Shown here: positions 51,650 through 61,685 of the stretch, piece after piece | Layout: the number at the start of each line of letters is the position of its first letter | How positions within the stretch are numbered: the stretch's first letter is position 1 | NCBI GenBank assembly: GCA_017963125.1 | Contig: JAGCUA010000002.1 | Location: forward strand, 1 to 64,000 | Source: a bacterium | GTDB taxonomy: Bacteria; UBP6; UBA1177 | Direction of reading: 5' to 3' | Length of the DNA: 64,000 bases | Program-made: the position numbers and the translations under genes | The notes under the pieces: generated by a model | What the model saw: the letters and a program-made list of their open reading frames with translations, nothing else | Database searches by the model: none | Told to the model about the DNA's origin: nothing

Positions 51650-54103
51650 TTGAAAAATTTATATAAGAAATTCATCGGTTTTTCGGCGCGTCACACATAT
51701 TTTATGGTAGTCTGTCTCGTTGTAGTTATGGCGTGCGAGCTTTTTTATCTCAAGCACAATCTCAAAATCGACACCGATCTGCGCGCTCTTTTCAAAGGTC
51801 AGAACGAAACGGTCATCGAGCTCGAGAAAATGGAGGACATCGTCGGAAGCTATTCGACGGTTCTTGTTGTCGCAAAATCGTCAGACAGAGAGAAAAACAT
51901 CGAAGCGCTGCGTCAGATAAAGGCGAAAATCGACGGAAATCCTCTTGTCAGATTCATCGAATTCGACCGAGATGTCGAGTATCTTGAGAAAAACGCTCTT
52001 CTTTTCGCGACAGTCGATGAGCTGCAGAAAATAAAGGACGAAATAAACGGCGAGATCGCGAAAGCGGTCAAAAGAGAGCTCGCTTTCGGTGAAAATGATG
52101 AAAAATCTGAGAAAAATGCAGAGGATAATTCTGAAAAAGACGAGGAATCTTCCGATCTTACGTCAAAAATGGACGAAGTTCTGAAAAGGGCGGAGGATTA
52201 CCGCGTCAAGTATAAAATGGACAAGTTTTTCGAAGCCGAGAAAGGGACTTATGTGGCGATGAAAGTGCGTCCTGCCGGTGGCGAAACTAATGTTTCAGAC
52301 AGCAAAAAGATCGTTGATCTGCTGGAGAAGGCGATTGCCGAAGTTCAGCCCGAAAAACTTGGTGTCGAAGTCGAGGCAGGCGGGCTTTTCCGCAATAAAC
52401 TGAATGAAATGACGGCGATCTACAACGATGTCTTTTCGACTCTGGCGATCTGCATAATACTCCTTTCTCTTACGATAATTTTCTATTTCAGGTCGATCAA
52501 GGCGCTTTTCATCGTATTTTTCCCGCTTTCAGTCGGAGTTCTGAGCGCGATCTCGGCAATGCAGTTCTTTGTCGGCGGATTCAATATCATTTCGGCGTTT
52601 TCATTCACGATTTTATATGGACTGGGAATCGACTTTTCGATCCATCTTCTCGGGCGTTTCAGCGAACAGGCGGAGAAAACGGGCGATACGGAAGATGCTC
52701 TAAAACTTTCTCTGCCCAACACGATGCCGTCGATTTTTTCAGGCGCGATAACGACCGTAGCTGCTTTCTTTTCGCTGATAATGATCGATTTCAAAGGCTT
52801 TTCAGACTTCGGTTTAGCTGCGGCCCTCGGCGTTTCGACATCTTTTGTCGCGATAATGATATTTTTCCCTGCTGTCGTTTTTCTCTTCGACAGGTTCGGT
52901 AAATTGAAGATCAAGGCGAGAACGACCGATTTCCTTGCTTCCGTTTTCGTCCGTTTTTCAAAGAAACCGGCGCTTGTTACCGCGATTTTCCTTTTGATAA
53001 CGGTTGCTGCGGCTGTTTCGGTCAAATTCGGCTCCATAGAATACAATTTCGATAATCTGAGTTTTCCAGGAAAATACGCCGACACTATAACCAACCACTA
53101 TGTTGCGGCTCAGAAAAAGGAGAAAACCGACGCTCTTTCAACAGGACTTCCTTCTTTCATAGTGACTGCTTCGGCAGAAGAGACCGAAGATGCGACGAGA
53201 GTCATCACCAAAATGAAAAAGGATAAATCGACTTCGATAGAGATCAAGGATCTTATTTCGATATACACTTTCCTCCCTGAAGATCAGGAGGAGAAGATCA
53301 AAATAATCAAGAGCATAAAAAGGCTCATTGAGAGGAAAATCAATCTTTTCAGTGATTCGGAAATCGAGAAATTCAATAAAGAATTCAAGCCTTTTCTTGA
53401 AGTCGATTCTGTCATGGAACGTGAAAAACTGCCCGATTGGATAACCGACAAACTTTCTCTCAAAGACGGCTCTTCCGACCGTTTCATCATGGTCGCTTTA
53501 GGCGGCAACAAATCGAATGTCGAAGACGTTATGCGTATAAAGAACGAATTCGGTACGATTCACGGAAACATCAATGATTACAAACTGTTGGGTTCTTATA
53601 TGCTTCTTGGCGAAATCGAAAAAGTCATTGATATCCATGTTCCTTTAGCCATAGTTTTCGCGTTCTGTTCCGTATTTATCGTGCTTCTTCTGCTTTACCG
53701 CTCTTTTATCAACGCTTTCGTCGTCTTCCTTCCGCTCGCGGCTGGTATTCTCTGGATGATCCTCGTTGCGGTTTGCTGCGGAATAAAGTTCAATGTTTTC
53801 AATATGATAATCATTCCGACGGTTATAGGAACGGGTATAGATTCTGCAATTCACATCTACTACCGCTACCGTTCTTCGGCCGGTTCGATGATCGAAAATC
53901 TCAAAAATACCGGCGGCTCTGTTTTTTATTCGTCACTGACAACGTTAGTCGGTTTCGGCAGCGTAGCTCTGGCAAAGCATAAAGGCCTGCAGTCGATAGG
54001 GATCATGGCTTCGATCGGAATAGTCATGGTCACTCTGGTAAATCTCGTCTTTTTCCCGGTCATAATCAAGTGGATCGAAGATCTCAGGAAGAAAAAAGCG
54101 TGA
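51650..54103 (+). CDS. MMPL/RND-family exporter
   Basis: 817 residues. Two repeats, each with a membrane helix, a large periplasmic loop, and a five- to six-helix bundle. The first bundle holds SFTILYGLGIDFSIHLLGR and the second IPTVIGTGIDSAIHIYYRYR, the GxxxD and sterol-sensing-like signature of MMPL proteins. It would use proton flow to export a hydrophobic compound, perhaps a lipid or hopanoid-like molecule (HpnN-type); substrate unknown. The start is TTG 51650 with GAGG 5 nt upstream. It is convergent with htrA. Confidence 0.9.
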   Translation: MKNLYKKFIGFSARHTYFMVVCLVVVMACELFYLKHNLKIDTDLRALFKGQNETVIELEKMEDIVGSYSTVLVVAKSSDREKNIEALRQIKAKIDGNPLVRFIEFDRDVEYLEKNALLFATVDELQKIKDEINGEIAKAVKRELAFGENDEKSEKNAEDNSEKDEESSDLTSKMDEVLKRAEDYRVKYKMDKFFEAEKGTYVAMKVRPAGGETNVSDSKKIVDLLEKAIAEVQPEKLGVEVEAGGLFRNKLNEMTAIYNDVFSTLAICIILLSLTIIFYFRSIKALFIVFFPLSVGVLSAISAMQFFVGGFNIISAFSFTILYGLGIDFSIHLLGRFSEQAEKTGDTEDALKLSLPNTMPSIFSGAITTVAAFFSLIMIDFKGFSDFGLAAALGVSTSFVAIMIFFPAVVFLFDRFGKLKIKARTTDFLASVFVRFSKKPALVTAIFLLITVAAAVSVKFGSIEYNFDNLSFPGKYADTITNHYVAAQKKEKTDALSTGLPSFIVTASAEETEDATRVITKMKKDKSTSIEIKDLISIYTFLPEDQEEKIKIIKSIKRLIERKINLFSDSEIEKFNKEFKPFLEVDSVMEREKLPDWITDKLSLKDGSSDRFIMVALGGNKSNVEDVMRIKNEFGTIHGNINDYKLLGSYMLLGEIEKVIDIHVPLAIVFAFCSVFIVLLLLYRSFINAFVVFLPLAAGILWMILVAVCCGIKFNVFNMIIIPTVIGTGIDSAIHIYYRYRSSAGSMIENLKNTGGSVFYSSLTTLVGFGSVALAKHKGLQSIGIMASIGIVMVTLVNLVFFPVIIKWIEDLRKKKA

Positions 54104-54165
54104 TCGTGTTGAACGTGCTGCGTTCCAGATAAAAACTGATGCGTTCGCGGCTTGTTGAGGACTAA

Positions 54166-55500
54166 TTATCTGTTGATGACTACGATGAGATCACGGCCGT
54201 TTCTGTTGACCGTGAAGAGGAGTTTCTTCGATTTGTTGATGATCTGGTTTGCTTCCGCGGCGTTTTTGACCCGTTTTTTGTTGATCGCGACGATGACATC
54301 GCCGTTCATGAGGCCTGCGGAGTAGGCGAGCGAGCCCTGTTCGACGTTGGAAACGGTGATCTTTCCTTTGTTGTCGGTCAGCGTCAGGCCGATCTCGTCG
54401 AGGACTTTCTGATCAAGTTCCTGCGGAGTTTCCGAAAGCTGATAGTTTTTGTCGAGTACGACTTCGAGCTTCATCGTTTTGCCGTTACGGATTATTTCGA
54501 GCGGGATCTTTTTGCCGTAAGGGCTGAATGCGACCGCTGTTCTGAACTGCGAAATATTTTCGATCTCCTTTCCGTCGAATTTCGTGATGAGATCGTACTG
54601 CTGGAGTCCAGCTTTGTCCGCAGGGCTTTTCGGTTCGACGTTGGAGACAAGGACACCAGTGACGCTCTTGTCTATCTCGAAGTAGCTGCGCATATCGTCG
54701 TTGAGTTCCTGAATGACGATTCCCATCATCGCGCGCTGGATCTTTTTGCCGCTTTTGAGCTGCTGCGTGATCTCTTTGACCATGTTTGCAGGCACCGCAA
54801 GGCCGATCCCCATGTAACCGCCTGACTGCGAAAGGATGGCTGTGTTCATGCCGATGACTTCGCCTTCGATGTTGAGCAGCGGTCCGCCCGAGTTTCCGGG
54901 GTTTATTGCCGCATCAGTCTGGATGAAATCCTCGTAATCGGTGACACGCATTCCGCTCCTCCCTTTTGCCGAGACGATGCCGAATGTTACGCTGTTCGAA
55001 AGGCCGAACGGGTTTCCTATCGCGATTGCAAAACTGCCGACTTTTATTTTATCGGAATCGGCGAATTTGAGTGCCTGAATCTCTCCTTTTTTGAACTCGT
55101 CGATTTTGATAAGTCCGACATCTGTGTGCGGATCCGTGCCGATGAGTTTGGCTGAGAATGTCTTGCCGTCGATCATGACTTCTATTTTTTCGGCTTTCTG
55201 GACGACGTGGTTGTTCGTGACGATGAAACCTTCCTTGTCGTCGATTACGAAACCCGAACCCTGCGCCTGGCTTTTTCTGCTGCGGGGCTGCATCGGATTA
55301 CCGAAAAAGAAGTCAAAGAACGGATCACGCATTCTCTGCTGCTCGGTTATCTCGACTTTGATCGAAGCGACGCTTTTTTTCGCCTTTTCAGAAATTTTGA
55401 TGAGCTCGTCTTCGAGACCGTGCATGTCAGAAGCACTCATCCCGGCGAAAGAAAAAATCAAAAATAACGGTAAAAACAGGAATTTAATCAGGTTTTTCAT
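54166..55500 (-). CDS. degP: DegP/HtrA-type periplasmic serine protease
   Basis: 444 residues. Signal peptide (LIKFLFLPLFLIFSFAG), trypsin-like domain with catalytic triad His 98 (TNNHVV), Asp 127 (DPHTDVGLIKID) and Ser 204 (NPGNSGGPLL), then two PDZ domains (GVLVSNVEPKSPADKAGL and the C-terminal AYSAGLMNGDVIVAINKKRV). It degrades or refolds misfolded envelope proteins. ATG 55500 was chosen because GGAGGAAG precedes it; an upstream in-frame start is unlikely. Gene symbol assigned by type; DegQ or MucD are alternatives. Confidence 0.94.
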   Translation of the reverse strand: MKNLIKFLFLPLFLIFSFAGMSASDMHGLEDELIKISEKAKKSVASIKVEITEQQRMRDPFFDFFFGNPMQPRSRKSQAQGSGFVIDDKEGFIVTNNHVVQKAEKIEVMIDGKTFSAKLIGTDPHTDVGLIKIDEFKKGEIQALKFADSDKIKVGSFAIAIGNPFGLSNSVTFGIVSAKGRSGMRVTDYEDFIQTDAAINPGNSGGPLLNIEGEVIGMNTAILSQSGGYMGIGLAVPANMVKEITQQLKSGKKIQRAMMGIVIQELNDDMRSYFEIDKSVTGVLVSNVEPKSPADKAGLQQYDLITKFDGKEIENISQFRTAVAFSPYGKKIPLEIIRNGKTMKLEVVLDKNYQLSETPQELDQKVLDEIGLTLTDNKGKITVSNVEQGSLAYSAGLMNGDVIVAINKKRVKNAAEANQIINKSKKLLFTVNRNGRDLIVVINR

Positions 55501-55599
55501 ATCTTCCTCCACAAAAAAACTCTCAATAAACAATCCTGCCTTTTTATTTATTTCCGTTTTGCCGAAAGAAAAGGGGCTGCAATGAGATTTTTTTACCGA

Positions 55600-56535
55600 T
55601 TAATAATAAAACCCTGCGACGATGAGGTATCCGATATCTTTGTGAGTCGATTTTCTGCCGTCGTTTTCACGGAATTCTGTTGATCCGAGGATACCGGCGC
55701 CGAGTTTCGGGCGGATTTTGCCTGCGATCTCGAACGGCAGGACATAGGACATGCTTGCGGCGTATTCAAGAAAGTTCTGGGTCACACCGACTTTGTCGAA
55801 AATGTATTTCCCCGACCTTTTTTTGAGCACGGCAGACTTGTATTTTGCCTGCCAGAAAGAAAAACTGCCGCTTAAAAGTATACCGCCGAAAGGTGAAAAG
55901 CTGAAAAGAACTTCTTCCGAAAGCTCGATAGCGGGGACCTGCCACTTGACAGAATCGGTTTCGTAAACTCGCAGCGTGAGCGGATCGAAGAAAAGCGTCT
56001 GGTCGGTGAAAAGACAGTAAGTGGGGTAGAAAACAAAGAGAAAACGGTTAGTTACCCGCTCGGTGTATTTGTCGATCCTCAGTTTGAGGAAGGGGAAGAT
56101 CATGTCGAGCAGCGTCGTGTCCTCGAAAGTGACGGTCGAGTCTTCGAGGTCGAAAAAGCCGAATTCTTCGTTTTTGACCCGTTTGTATTCGACTCCCGCG
56201 CTCAGTGCGAAAAATGCAGGTTTTTTCGCCGCATAAAACCCGATAACGTCGGCTCCGATGACGAAAGTCTTCGAAAAAAGGGCGTACTTGCTCTTTTCAT
56301 AGTTCTCAAGGCTCTTTTTTTCCGCCGCGATGTAGTAGTTTCCGTACAAAGATGAGAAGATGTCGGAAGTATAGTGCCAGAGAATGTCTGCTGCCGGAAT
56401 GAAGCCCGAAGTCTGGCTGTACTGGATGTTCACGCTGAATTTGTTCTGAGGTCTATCTTCATCTTTTTCTTTCGCGGCGATGGTAAAAATGGAAAGTAAT
56501 AAGGAAATTAAAATTAAGTTCTTGATTTTGTTCAT
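55600..56535 (-). CDS. Probable outer-membrane beta-barrel protein
   Basis: 311 residues. Signal peptide (MNKIKNLILISLLLSIFTIA, cut before KEKDE), then alternating strands rich in aromatic residues (FSVNIQYSQTSGFIPAADI, SLYGNYYIAAEKK, YLIVAGFYY) and the C-terminal aromatic end typical of barrels recognised by BamA. No family recognised. The ATG overlaps the stop of the upstream lipoprotein gene (TAATG), so the two proteins are probably made in fixed ratio and may work together at the outer membrane. Confidence 0.7.
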   Translation of the reverse strand: MNKIKNLILISLLLSIFTIAAKEKDEDRPQNKFSVNIQYSQTSGFIPAADILWHYTSDIFSSLYGNYYIAAEKKSLENYEKSKYALFSKTFVIGADVIGFYAAKKPAFFALSAGVEYKRVKNEEFGFFDLEDSTVTFEDTTLLDMIFPFLKLRIDKYTERVTNRFLFVFYPTYCLFTDQTLFFDPLTLRVYETDSVKWQVPAIELSEEVLFSFSPFGGILLSGSFSFWQAKYKSAVLKKRSGKYIFDKVGVTQNFLEYAASMSYVLPFEIAGKIRPKLGAGILGSTEFRENDGRKSTHKDIGYLIVAGFYY

Positions 56536-58193
56536 TATTTGCTCATGTCTATGATCCAGAAGTCAATGTCGTTTTTGTGCAGGTAAGATGTGGTCTGAGA
56601 GTTCATATATACTGTTTTCGCCTGAGATTCCTGGTTGTTGGGTTCATAGTTTGAAACGTCGGTGAAAGTATCGCAGTCGGAATTCCATTTGTCTCTGTCC
56701 CACGAGCCGACGCCGATAGAGTAGACTCCTTCGGTATTGAGTGAAAGGCTCTGCGCAATGAGTTTGTATTTTGCATCGGGACGGTAGGGGACCCATACGA
56801 CGCTCGACATACTGACGATCTCGCGGTGCGGCGAAAGGAGTATGAACGGATTCGACATCGTGGAATAAAGGTATATCGGCACCGCTTTTCTGAAGATCCG
56901 CAGAGTTACAGTATCTTCCCAGACTTCGTTGTCTATGTCTTTGAGCGAAACTAAAAACTCGACATCGTGATAAACGGCGTCTTTCAGCGATGAAACCTTG
57001 CTGAAAGGGATCGTTTCGAGGGAAAAACTGTAGGAAACGTTTCTTTCGGGTTCGATCGTTCCTAAAATTTTCTCTTCCGCTTCGATTTTAACCGCATTGT
57101 CATTGGTTTTCAGCGAAATCGTTGTTGCCGAAGCATCCTGATTGCCAAGGTTGTAAACGCGGAGATGAACTGTGTATCTGTTGCCTTCTTCGCTGTTGTC
57201 GCGGTCTTCGGCGTAATATGTTTCGTTCGTCGAGTTGAGAAGCGCCTTGTAGATGTATCCGTTGGGTGAAAAGTAGAAATTCCCGGCGTTGAGGTGGTCG
57301 GCTATGGTCTGTGTCACGCTGGTACTTCCGACAGAGATCGTATATTCGCCTGAAACGATGCCGTCAAACTCGGTGTTTCCGTCGTTTCCTGACTGTTTTT
57401 CGTAGGTTTCACCCGGATCCTGCGTGTTTTCGAGAACGACGTCGATCCCGCCGACACCGCTTCCCGAAGGTGATTTCGTGTAGCCGAAAGCCTTTTTTAC
57501 GTTAAGTTGCAGAGTCGCGTCGGTGATGCTGTTGCGGATAAGCCGGAAAGTCTCGTCTTCAGTCGCTATTTCAAGCATATTATCATCGATTTTCGTGATC
57601 GATTCCGGAATGAACTGACTGTTGTAGGAGCCTCTCGTGATGCCGTTCGTTCCGAGGTAGAAGTCGGAACTGTTGTCGAGTCTCAGCCATTTCCCGCGGA
57701 AAGCCTTTTTGATCTTCGGAACGCATTTAGGCTCGTAGTATTCGCTTGCAGAACTGCATGAGCCGCTTTCGACGACTTCGCTTTCACGGAAGAGAGATTC
57801 GCAGTTTTTGATGTTTTTCCAGACATATCCGTTGTAATAGTCCAGACTTTCGCATTTTTCTGCATTGTTTCTGTTGCAGCGGTATGAGTTGCCTCTATCG
57901 CAGACATACTGCGACTGAACTGAGCAGGAACAGGTCGAGGCGATGCATGCCGGATTTCCGATCCCCGAAGGACATCCTGTTATGCAGCTTTTGTACTCTT
58001 CCCATCTGTATTTTCCGTCGCTGTATATGCACTGTTCAAGGTAAAGTCCGTTGCAACGCATCGAGTAGGAATTCGAGCTCGAGCAGTCGTTTAAGAAGTC
58101 GCAGGAAGAAACGGAAAAAACAAGTGATGCAAAGACGGATAAAATCAGAAAAATTCCGTATCTATGCTTTAAATTGACTGCTTTTTCTGTCAT
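56535..58193 (-). CDS. Cys-rich lipoprotein with carboxypeptidase-like and CARDB-like regions
   Basis: 552 residues. Lipobox VFSVSSC, then a Cys-rich N-terminal segment (CNGLYLEQCIYSDGKY, CSCSVQSQYVCDRGNSY; about 30-165). A middle region has GGIDVVLENTQDPGETYEKQ, DGIVSGEYTISVGS (carboxypeptidase-regulatory-like, about 245-300), then HLRVYNLGNQDASATTI (CARDB-like, about 345-395). A long C-terminal domain ends with YEPNNQESQA and DIDFWIID, which looks like the start of a PPC domain. The ATG has GGAGG upstream. It is translationally coupled to the beta-barrel gene. Function unknown. Confidence 0.78.
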   Translation of the reverse strand: MTEKAVNLKHRYGIFLILSVFASLVFSVSSCDFLNDCSSSNSYSMRCNGLYLEQCIYSDGKYRWEEYKSCITGCPSGIGNPACIASTCSCSVQSQYVCDRGNSYRCNRNNAEKCESLDYYNGYVWKNIKNCESLFRESEVVESGSCSSASEYYEPKCVPKIKKAFRGKWLRLDNSSDFYLGTNGITRGSYNSQFIPESITKIDDNMLEIATEDETFRLIRNSITDATLQLNVKKAFGYTKSPSGSGVGGIDVVLENTQDPGETYEKQSGNDGNTEFDGIVSGEYTISVGSTSVTQTIADHLNAGNFYFSPNGYIYKALLNSTNETYYAEDRDNSEEGNRYTVHLRVYNLGNQDASATTISLKTNDNAVKIEAEEKILGTIEPERNVSYSFSLETIPFSKVSSLKDAVYHDVEFLVSLKDIDNEVWEDTVTLRIFRKAVPIYLYSTMSNPFILLSPHREIVSMSSVVWVPYRPDAKYKLIAQSLSLNTEGVYSIGVGSWDRDKWNSDCDTFTDVSNYEPNNQESQAKTVYMNSQTTSYLHKNDIDFWIIDMSK

Positions 58194-58326
58194 TGTTCCT
58201 CCGAATCACGGCAAAAAACTAAAACTAAAAGTCATTTATTTTAAGAAATTAACTGAAATAGTCAAATTAAAGCTAAACGGGATCATTTCCAACGCCGCAC
58301 TGGAGAGGGAGTAAATGAGAGATCTT

Positions 58327-60180
58327 TTAGCTGTTTTCCTTGAGGCTTTCCATGTATTCTTTGCCGCGCATTGCGTGACGCAGAGCGGCTGAAAGAACGG
58401 ATTTCCTGAGTCTGAGCGAATTCGGGGTAACTTCGACGAGTTCGTCTTCGTTTATGAAGTGAATGGCTCTTTCCAAAGTCATCGGCTTTATCGGAGTGAG
58501 CGTTACGGCGTCATCCTTTCCTGCTGCACGCATGTTCGTAAGTTTCTTTGCTTTGCACGGGTTGACGTCGATATCGAGGTCTTTCGAGTGCTCGCCGATA
58601 ATCATTCCTTCGTAAACCGGCATTCCAGGGGTGATGAAGAGTTCGCCGCGCGGTTCAAGGTTGAAAAGTGCGTATGCGATGGCTTCGCCCTGTCTGTCGG
58701 AAACAATCGAGCCCGTGAATCTGACCGGGAAGTTTCCGCGGTATTCTTCGTAACCTTCAAAAAGGGTGTTGAGAGTTCCGGTTCCTTTTGTGTCGGTAAG
58801 GAACTGGTCACGGTATCCGATAAGTCCGCGTGAAGGAACGGTGAATTCCATGAAAGCGCGTTCGTTCGCCGAGTTGACGAGGTTTATCATCCTTCCTTTT
58901 CTTGCCGAAAGTTTCTCAGTCACGATGCCTGTGAACATTTCGTGGCATTCGATATAGACGTGCTCGATCGGTTCATATTTTTTGCCGTCGATCTCTTTGT
59001 AAATAACGGTCGGTCTGCCGACGCAGAGCTCAAATCCTTCACGCCTCATCTGCTCGACGATGATCGCCATCTGGAGCTCGCCGCGCCCTTTGACGATGAC
59101 GTAATCGTTCGTTTCGGGCTCTTCCAGCCTGATCGAAACGTTCATCAGAGTCTCTTTGTGGAGTCTCTCCTTGATCTTGCGGAGCTGGACGTATTTTCCG
59201 TCTTTTCCTGCAAGAGGACCGTTGTTTATCGTGAAGACCATGCTGACTGTCGGCTCGTCTACTTTGATCCTCGGAAGTGCGACGGGCTTATCTATCGTTG
59301 CGACGGTGTCACCGATGTGTACATCTTCGATTCCGGCTAAAATTACGATGTCGCCGGGTTCTACGATTTCGGCATCGACAAGTTTAACTCCTTGATAAAG
59401 CTGGAGTTTCGAGACTTTAAGGCGTGCCTGAACATCGTTTTCCTTGATGCAGACAAGCGATTCGTTGCAGTGGACGCTGCCGTTTACGACTTTTCCTATT
59501 GCAAGTCTGCCGAGATAGTCGTTGTAGCTGAGATCGGTGACGAGCATCTGGAACGGCTGTTCCGGATCGTAGAGCGGACCTTTCGTGAACTCAATTATCT
59601 TGTCCATGAGGATGTGGAGGTTTTCGCCTTTTTCCTCAAGTGTTTCCTGAGCGATCCCGTCACGGCCTATCGCATAGAGGACGGGGAAGTCGAGCTGTTC
59701 GTCGTCAGCGCCTAAGTCTATGAAAAGATTGCCGATTTCGTTGAGAACTTCCTGCGGTCTTGCATCTTTTCTATCGATTTTATTGATGACTACCATGATC
59801 TGGAGCTTCGCTTCAAGAGCCTTTCTGAGAACGAATCTCGTCTGCGGAAGAGGGCCTTCCGATGCATCAACGAGAAGAATAGCGCTGTCAGCCATGAAAA
59901 GCGCACGCTCTACTTCGCCGCCGAAATCGGCGTGTCCTGGAGTGTCGATGATGTTGATTTTGACGCCTTTCCATACGACCGAGCAGTTTTTTGCCGCGAT
60001 CGTGATGCCGCGTTCACGCTCGAGATCCATGTTGTCCATGATCCTGTCGTTTACGATCTCGCCTTCGCGGAATACGCCGCTCTGCTTGAACATTGCGTCA
60101 ACGAGAGTTGTTTTGCCGTGGTCAACGTGAGCGATGATCGCCACGTTCCTGATTTTGTCGTTTCTTACTAAATTGCCCAT
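58327..60180 (-). CDS. typA: Translational GTPase TypA/BipA
   Basis: 617 residues. EF-G-like GTPase with G1 AHVDHGKTT, DTPGHADFG, NKIDR and the five-domain layout of BipA, including the C-terminal TPIKPMTLERAIHFINEDE. It acts on the ribosome, notably in 50S assembly at low temperature and in stress adaptation. The ATG is preceded by an AAGGAT-like ribosome binding site. It is transcribed alone, leftward, divergent from the lipoprotein gene at 60.4 kb. Confidence 0.97.
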   Translation of the reverse strand: MGNLVRNDKIRNVAIIAHVDHGKTTLVDAMFKQSGVFREGEIVNDRIMDNMDLERERGITIAAKNCSVVWKGVKINIIDTPGHADFGGEVERALFMADSAILLVDASEGPLPQTRFVLRKALEAKLQIMVVINKIDRKDARPQEVLNEIGNLFIDLGADDEQLDFPVLYAIGRDGIAQETLEEKGENLHILMDKIIEFTKGPLYDPEQPFQMLVTDLSYNDYLGRLAIGKVVNGSVHCNESLVCIKENDVQARLKVSKLQLYQGVKLVDAEIVEPGDIVILAGIEDVHIGDTVATIDKPVALPRIKVDEPTVSMVFTINNGPLAGKDGKYVQLRKIKERLHKETLMNVSIRLEEPETNDYVIVKGRGELQMAIIVEQMRREGFELCVGRPTVIYKEIDGKKYEPIEHVYIECHEMFTGIVTEKLSARKGRMINLVNSANERAFMEFTVPSRGLIGYRDQFLTDTKGTGTLNTLFEGYEEYRGNFPVRFTGSIVSDRQGEAIAYALFNLEPRGELFITPGMPVYEGMIIGEHSKDLDIDVNPCKAKKLTNMRAAGKDDAVTLTPIKPMTLERAIHFINEDELVEVTPNSLRLRKSVLSAALRHAMRGKEYMESLKENS

Positions 60181-60367
60181 CTTAATCCTTCATTAAAAGA
60201 CCATTTCCAAAAAAACGCGCGTAATTTATTTAGAGTTTCCTCAATTTCAAGAAAAATCTCGAAATTTGCTGAAAAATCAGATGCTTTTTTGTCAAATTGA
60301 AAAATTTCAACTTGAAATTCCGGCAAAAATCGTTAAAATACTGCGTTTTTTGTTTTATAGGTGTGAA

Positions 60368-61345
60368 ATGAAGAAATTTTTGTTTTGTTTTGCTGCGATC
60401 CTGGTGCTTGCTTCCTGTTCCGGTAATGAAACTGTGGAAAGCAAGTGGCGTGTCATAAATGAAGAGAAATACGAACCGAAAATAGACGAAAGCCAGCTCT
60501 ATACTTCGCTTGACGAGCTTGAAAAGCTGATCGTTGCCCCGGTTTCATACTTCCGCGATAAAAACGGGATCTACTCGTTTTCGCAGAGTGTCGATTACGG
60601 AACAGTTTCCGTTATAAAAACCGCGTCTGAAGACGGGGAGAATGAAAAAACGACCGAAAGAAAGCTCTCTCTGCATGAAACTTCAAAGTTCAGAAGCGAC
60701 AAAAACGGCAACTTTTCCATGAGTTATCAGAACAACAAAAACGAAGGCTGGGATATAGTCTGGAGAAACAATTTCTTCTATCGCAAGCAGTTCGGCGGCG
60801 AATTTACGAAAACTTTCAGCATGGGCGAACACATTACGCTGAGAGACAATCTTTTCGGCACGATACCCTCTATTTATCTCATGCTGCGCGACCACGCTTC
60901 GATCGAATCGGAAAAGGCATGGAAGGTCGGGACATTCAAAGGTCATCTTGTAACGATCGTTTTCAGCGATAAAAAAACAGATCGTGCGGCGCTTCCGGAA
61001 AAGAAGTATCTCCAGAACCTTCAGGGCACAGAGGAGATGCGCGACGACTCTCTTATTGCAGGCTTGTCAGGGAAGAAGAAGGACGCTATCAAAGGAAAAA
61101 TGACGGTTTTTGTCTCTCTTGAAGGTGCTGTCGCCGAAATGAAAATAGAAGATCTTTCGTTCAGGTTCACCGACGAAGACGTCACGTTCACCATCAACGG
61201 CGTGCGAACGCTTTCGACAGATTCCGCCGAAACTATCCTCGAGCCTGAATACAACGAGGAATATCACAGAAGAACGCTTGATTCCTCAGTAAACATCATG
61301 AAAAAAAAGGAAGATAAAAAGGAAGAGAAACATGACGAAGAATGA
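60368..61345 (+). CDS. Lipoprotein of unknown function upstream of rsfS
   Basis: 325 residues. Lipobox LVLASC, then SGNETVESKWR and a mostly beta mature region (ISVD-type strands, e.g. GIYSFSQSVDYGTVSVI; EGAVAEMKIEDLSFRF) ending in a highly charged Lys/Glu tail (KKKEDKKEEKHDEE). It resembles periplasmic lipoprotein-localisation-like folds only vaguely; no firm family. ATG 60368 is preferred to an in-frame start 34 residues earlier, which lacks a signal peptide context and ribosome binding site. It overlaps rsfS by 14 nt. Confidence 0.78.
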   Translation: MKKFLFCFAAILVLASCSGNETVESKWRVINEEKYEPKIDESQLYTSLDELEKLIVAPVSYFRDKNGIYSFSQSVDYGTVSVIKTASEDGENEKTTERKLSLHETSKFRSDKNGNFSMSYQNNKNEGWDIVWRNNFFYRKQFGGEFTKTFSMGEHITLRDNLFGTIPSIYLMLRDHASIESEKAWKVGTFKGHLVTIVFSDKKTDRAALPEKKYLQNLQGTEEMRDDSLIAGLSGKKKDAIKGKMTVFVSLEGAVAEMKIEDLSFRFTDEDVTFTINGVRTLSTDSAETILEPEYNEEYHRRTLDSSVNIMKKKEDKKEEKHDEE

Positions 61346-61685
61346 GAAGTTAGAGACGGTTATACGCACCCTTTCCGATAAAAAAGGGGTCAACATCATG
61401 GCTTTTGATGTCGAGAAAAAGTCGGGATATACTGATTTCATGGTTTTTGTGACGGGAACAAGCACGCAGCATAATACGACTATGGCCGATTCGCTTTTCA
61501 GAGAGCTCAAGACTGCGGGATTCGCAAAACCTCTCATCGAAGGCGAGACGAGCGCAAAATGGATCCTTGTCGATGCCGGAAGCGTTGTCATCAACATCAT
61601 GCTTGAAGAACTGCGCGACTACTACTCTCTGGAGGACATCTGGAGCGGCTGCGCGAAAGTCGATATAAGTTCTTATCTTCAGTAA
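61332..61685 (+). CDS. rsfS: Ribosome silencing factor
   Basis: 117 residues. RsfS/YbeB fold: DVEKKSGYTDFMVFVTGTS, EGETSAKWILVDAGSVVINI, LRDYYSLEDIW. It binds L14 of the large subunit and blocks joining of subunits in starvation. The gene overlaps the upstream lipoprotein gene by 14 nt and the start of rlmH by one base (TAATG). The rsfS-rlmH pair is a common arrangement in bacteria. Confidence 0.95.
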   Translation: MTKNEKLETVIRTLSDKKGVNIMAFDVEKKSGYTDFMVFVTGTSTQHNTTMADSLFRELKTAGFAKPLIEGETSAKWILVDAGSVVINIMLEELRDYYSLEDIWSGCAKVDISSYLQ

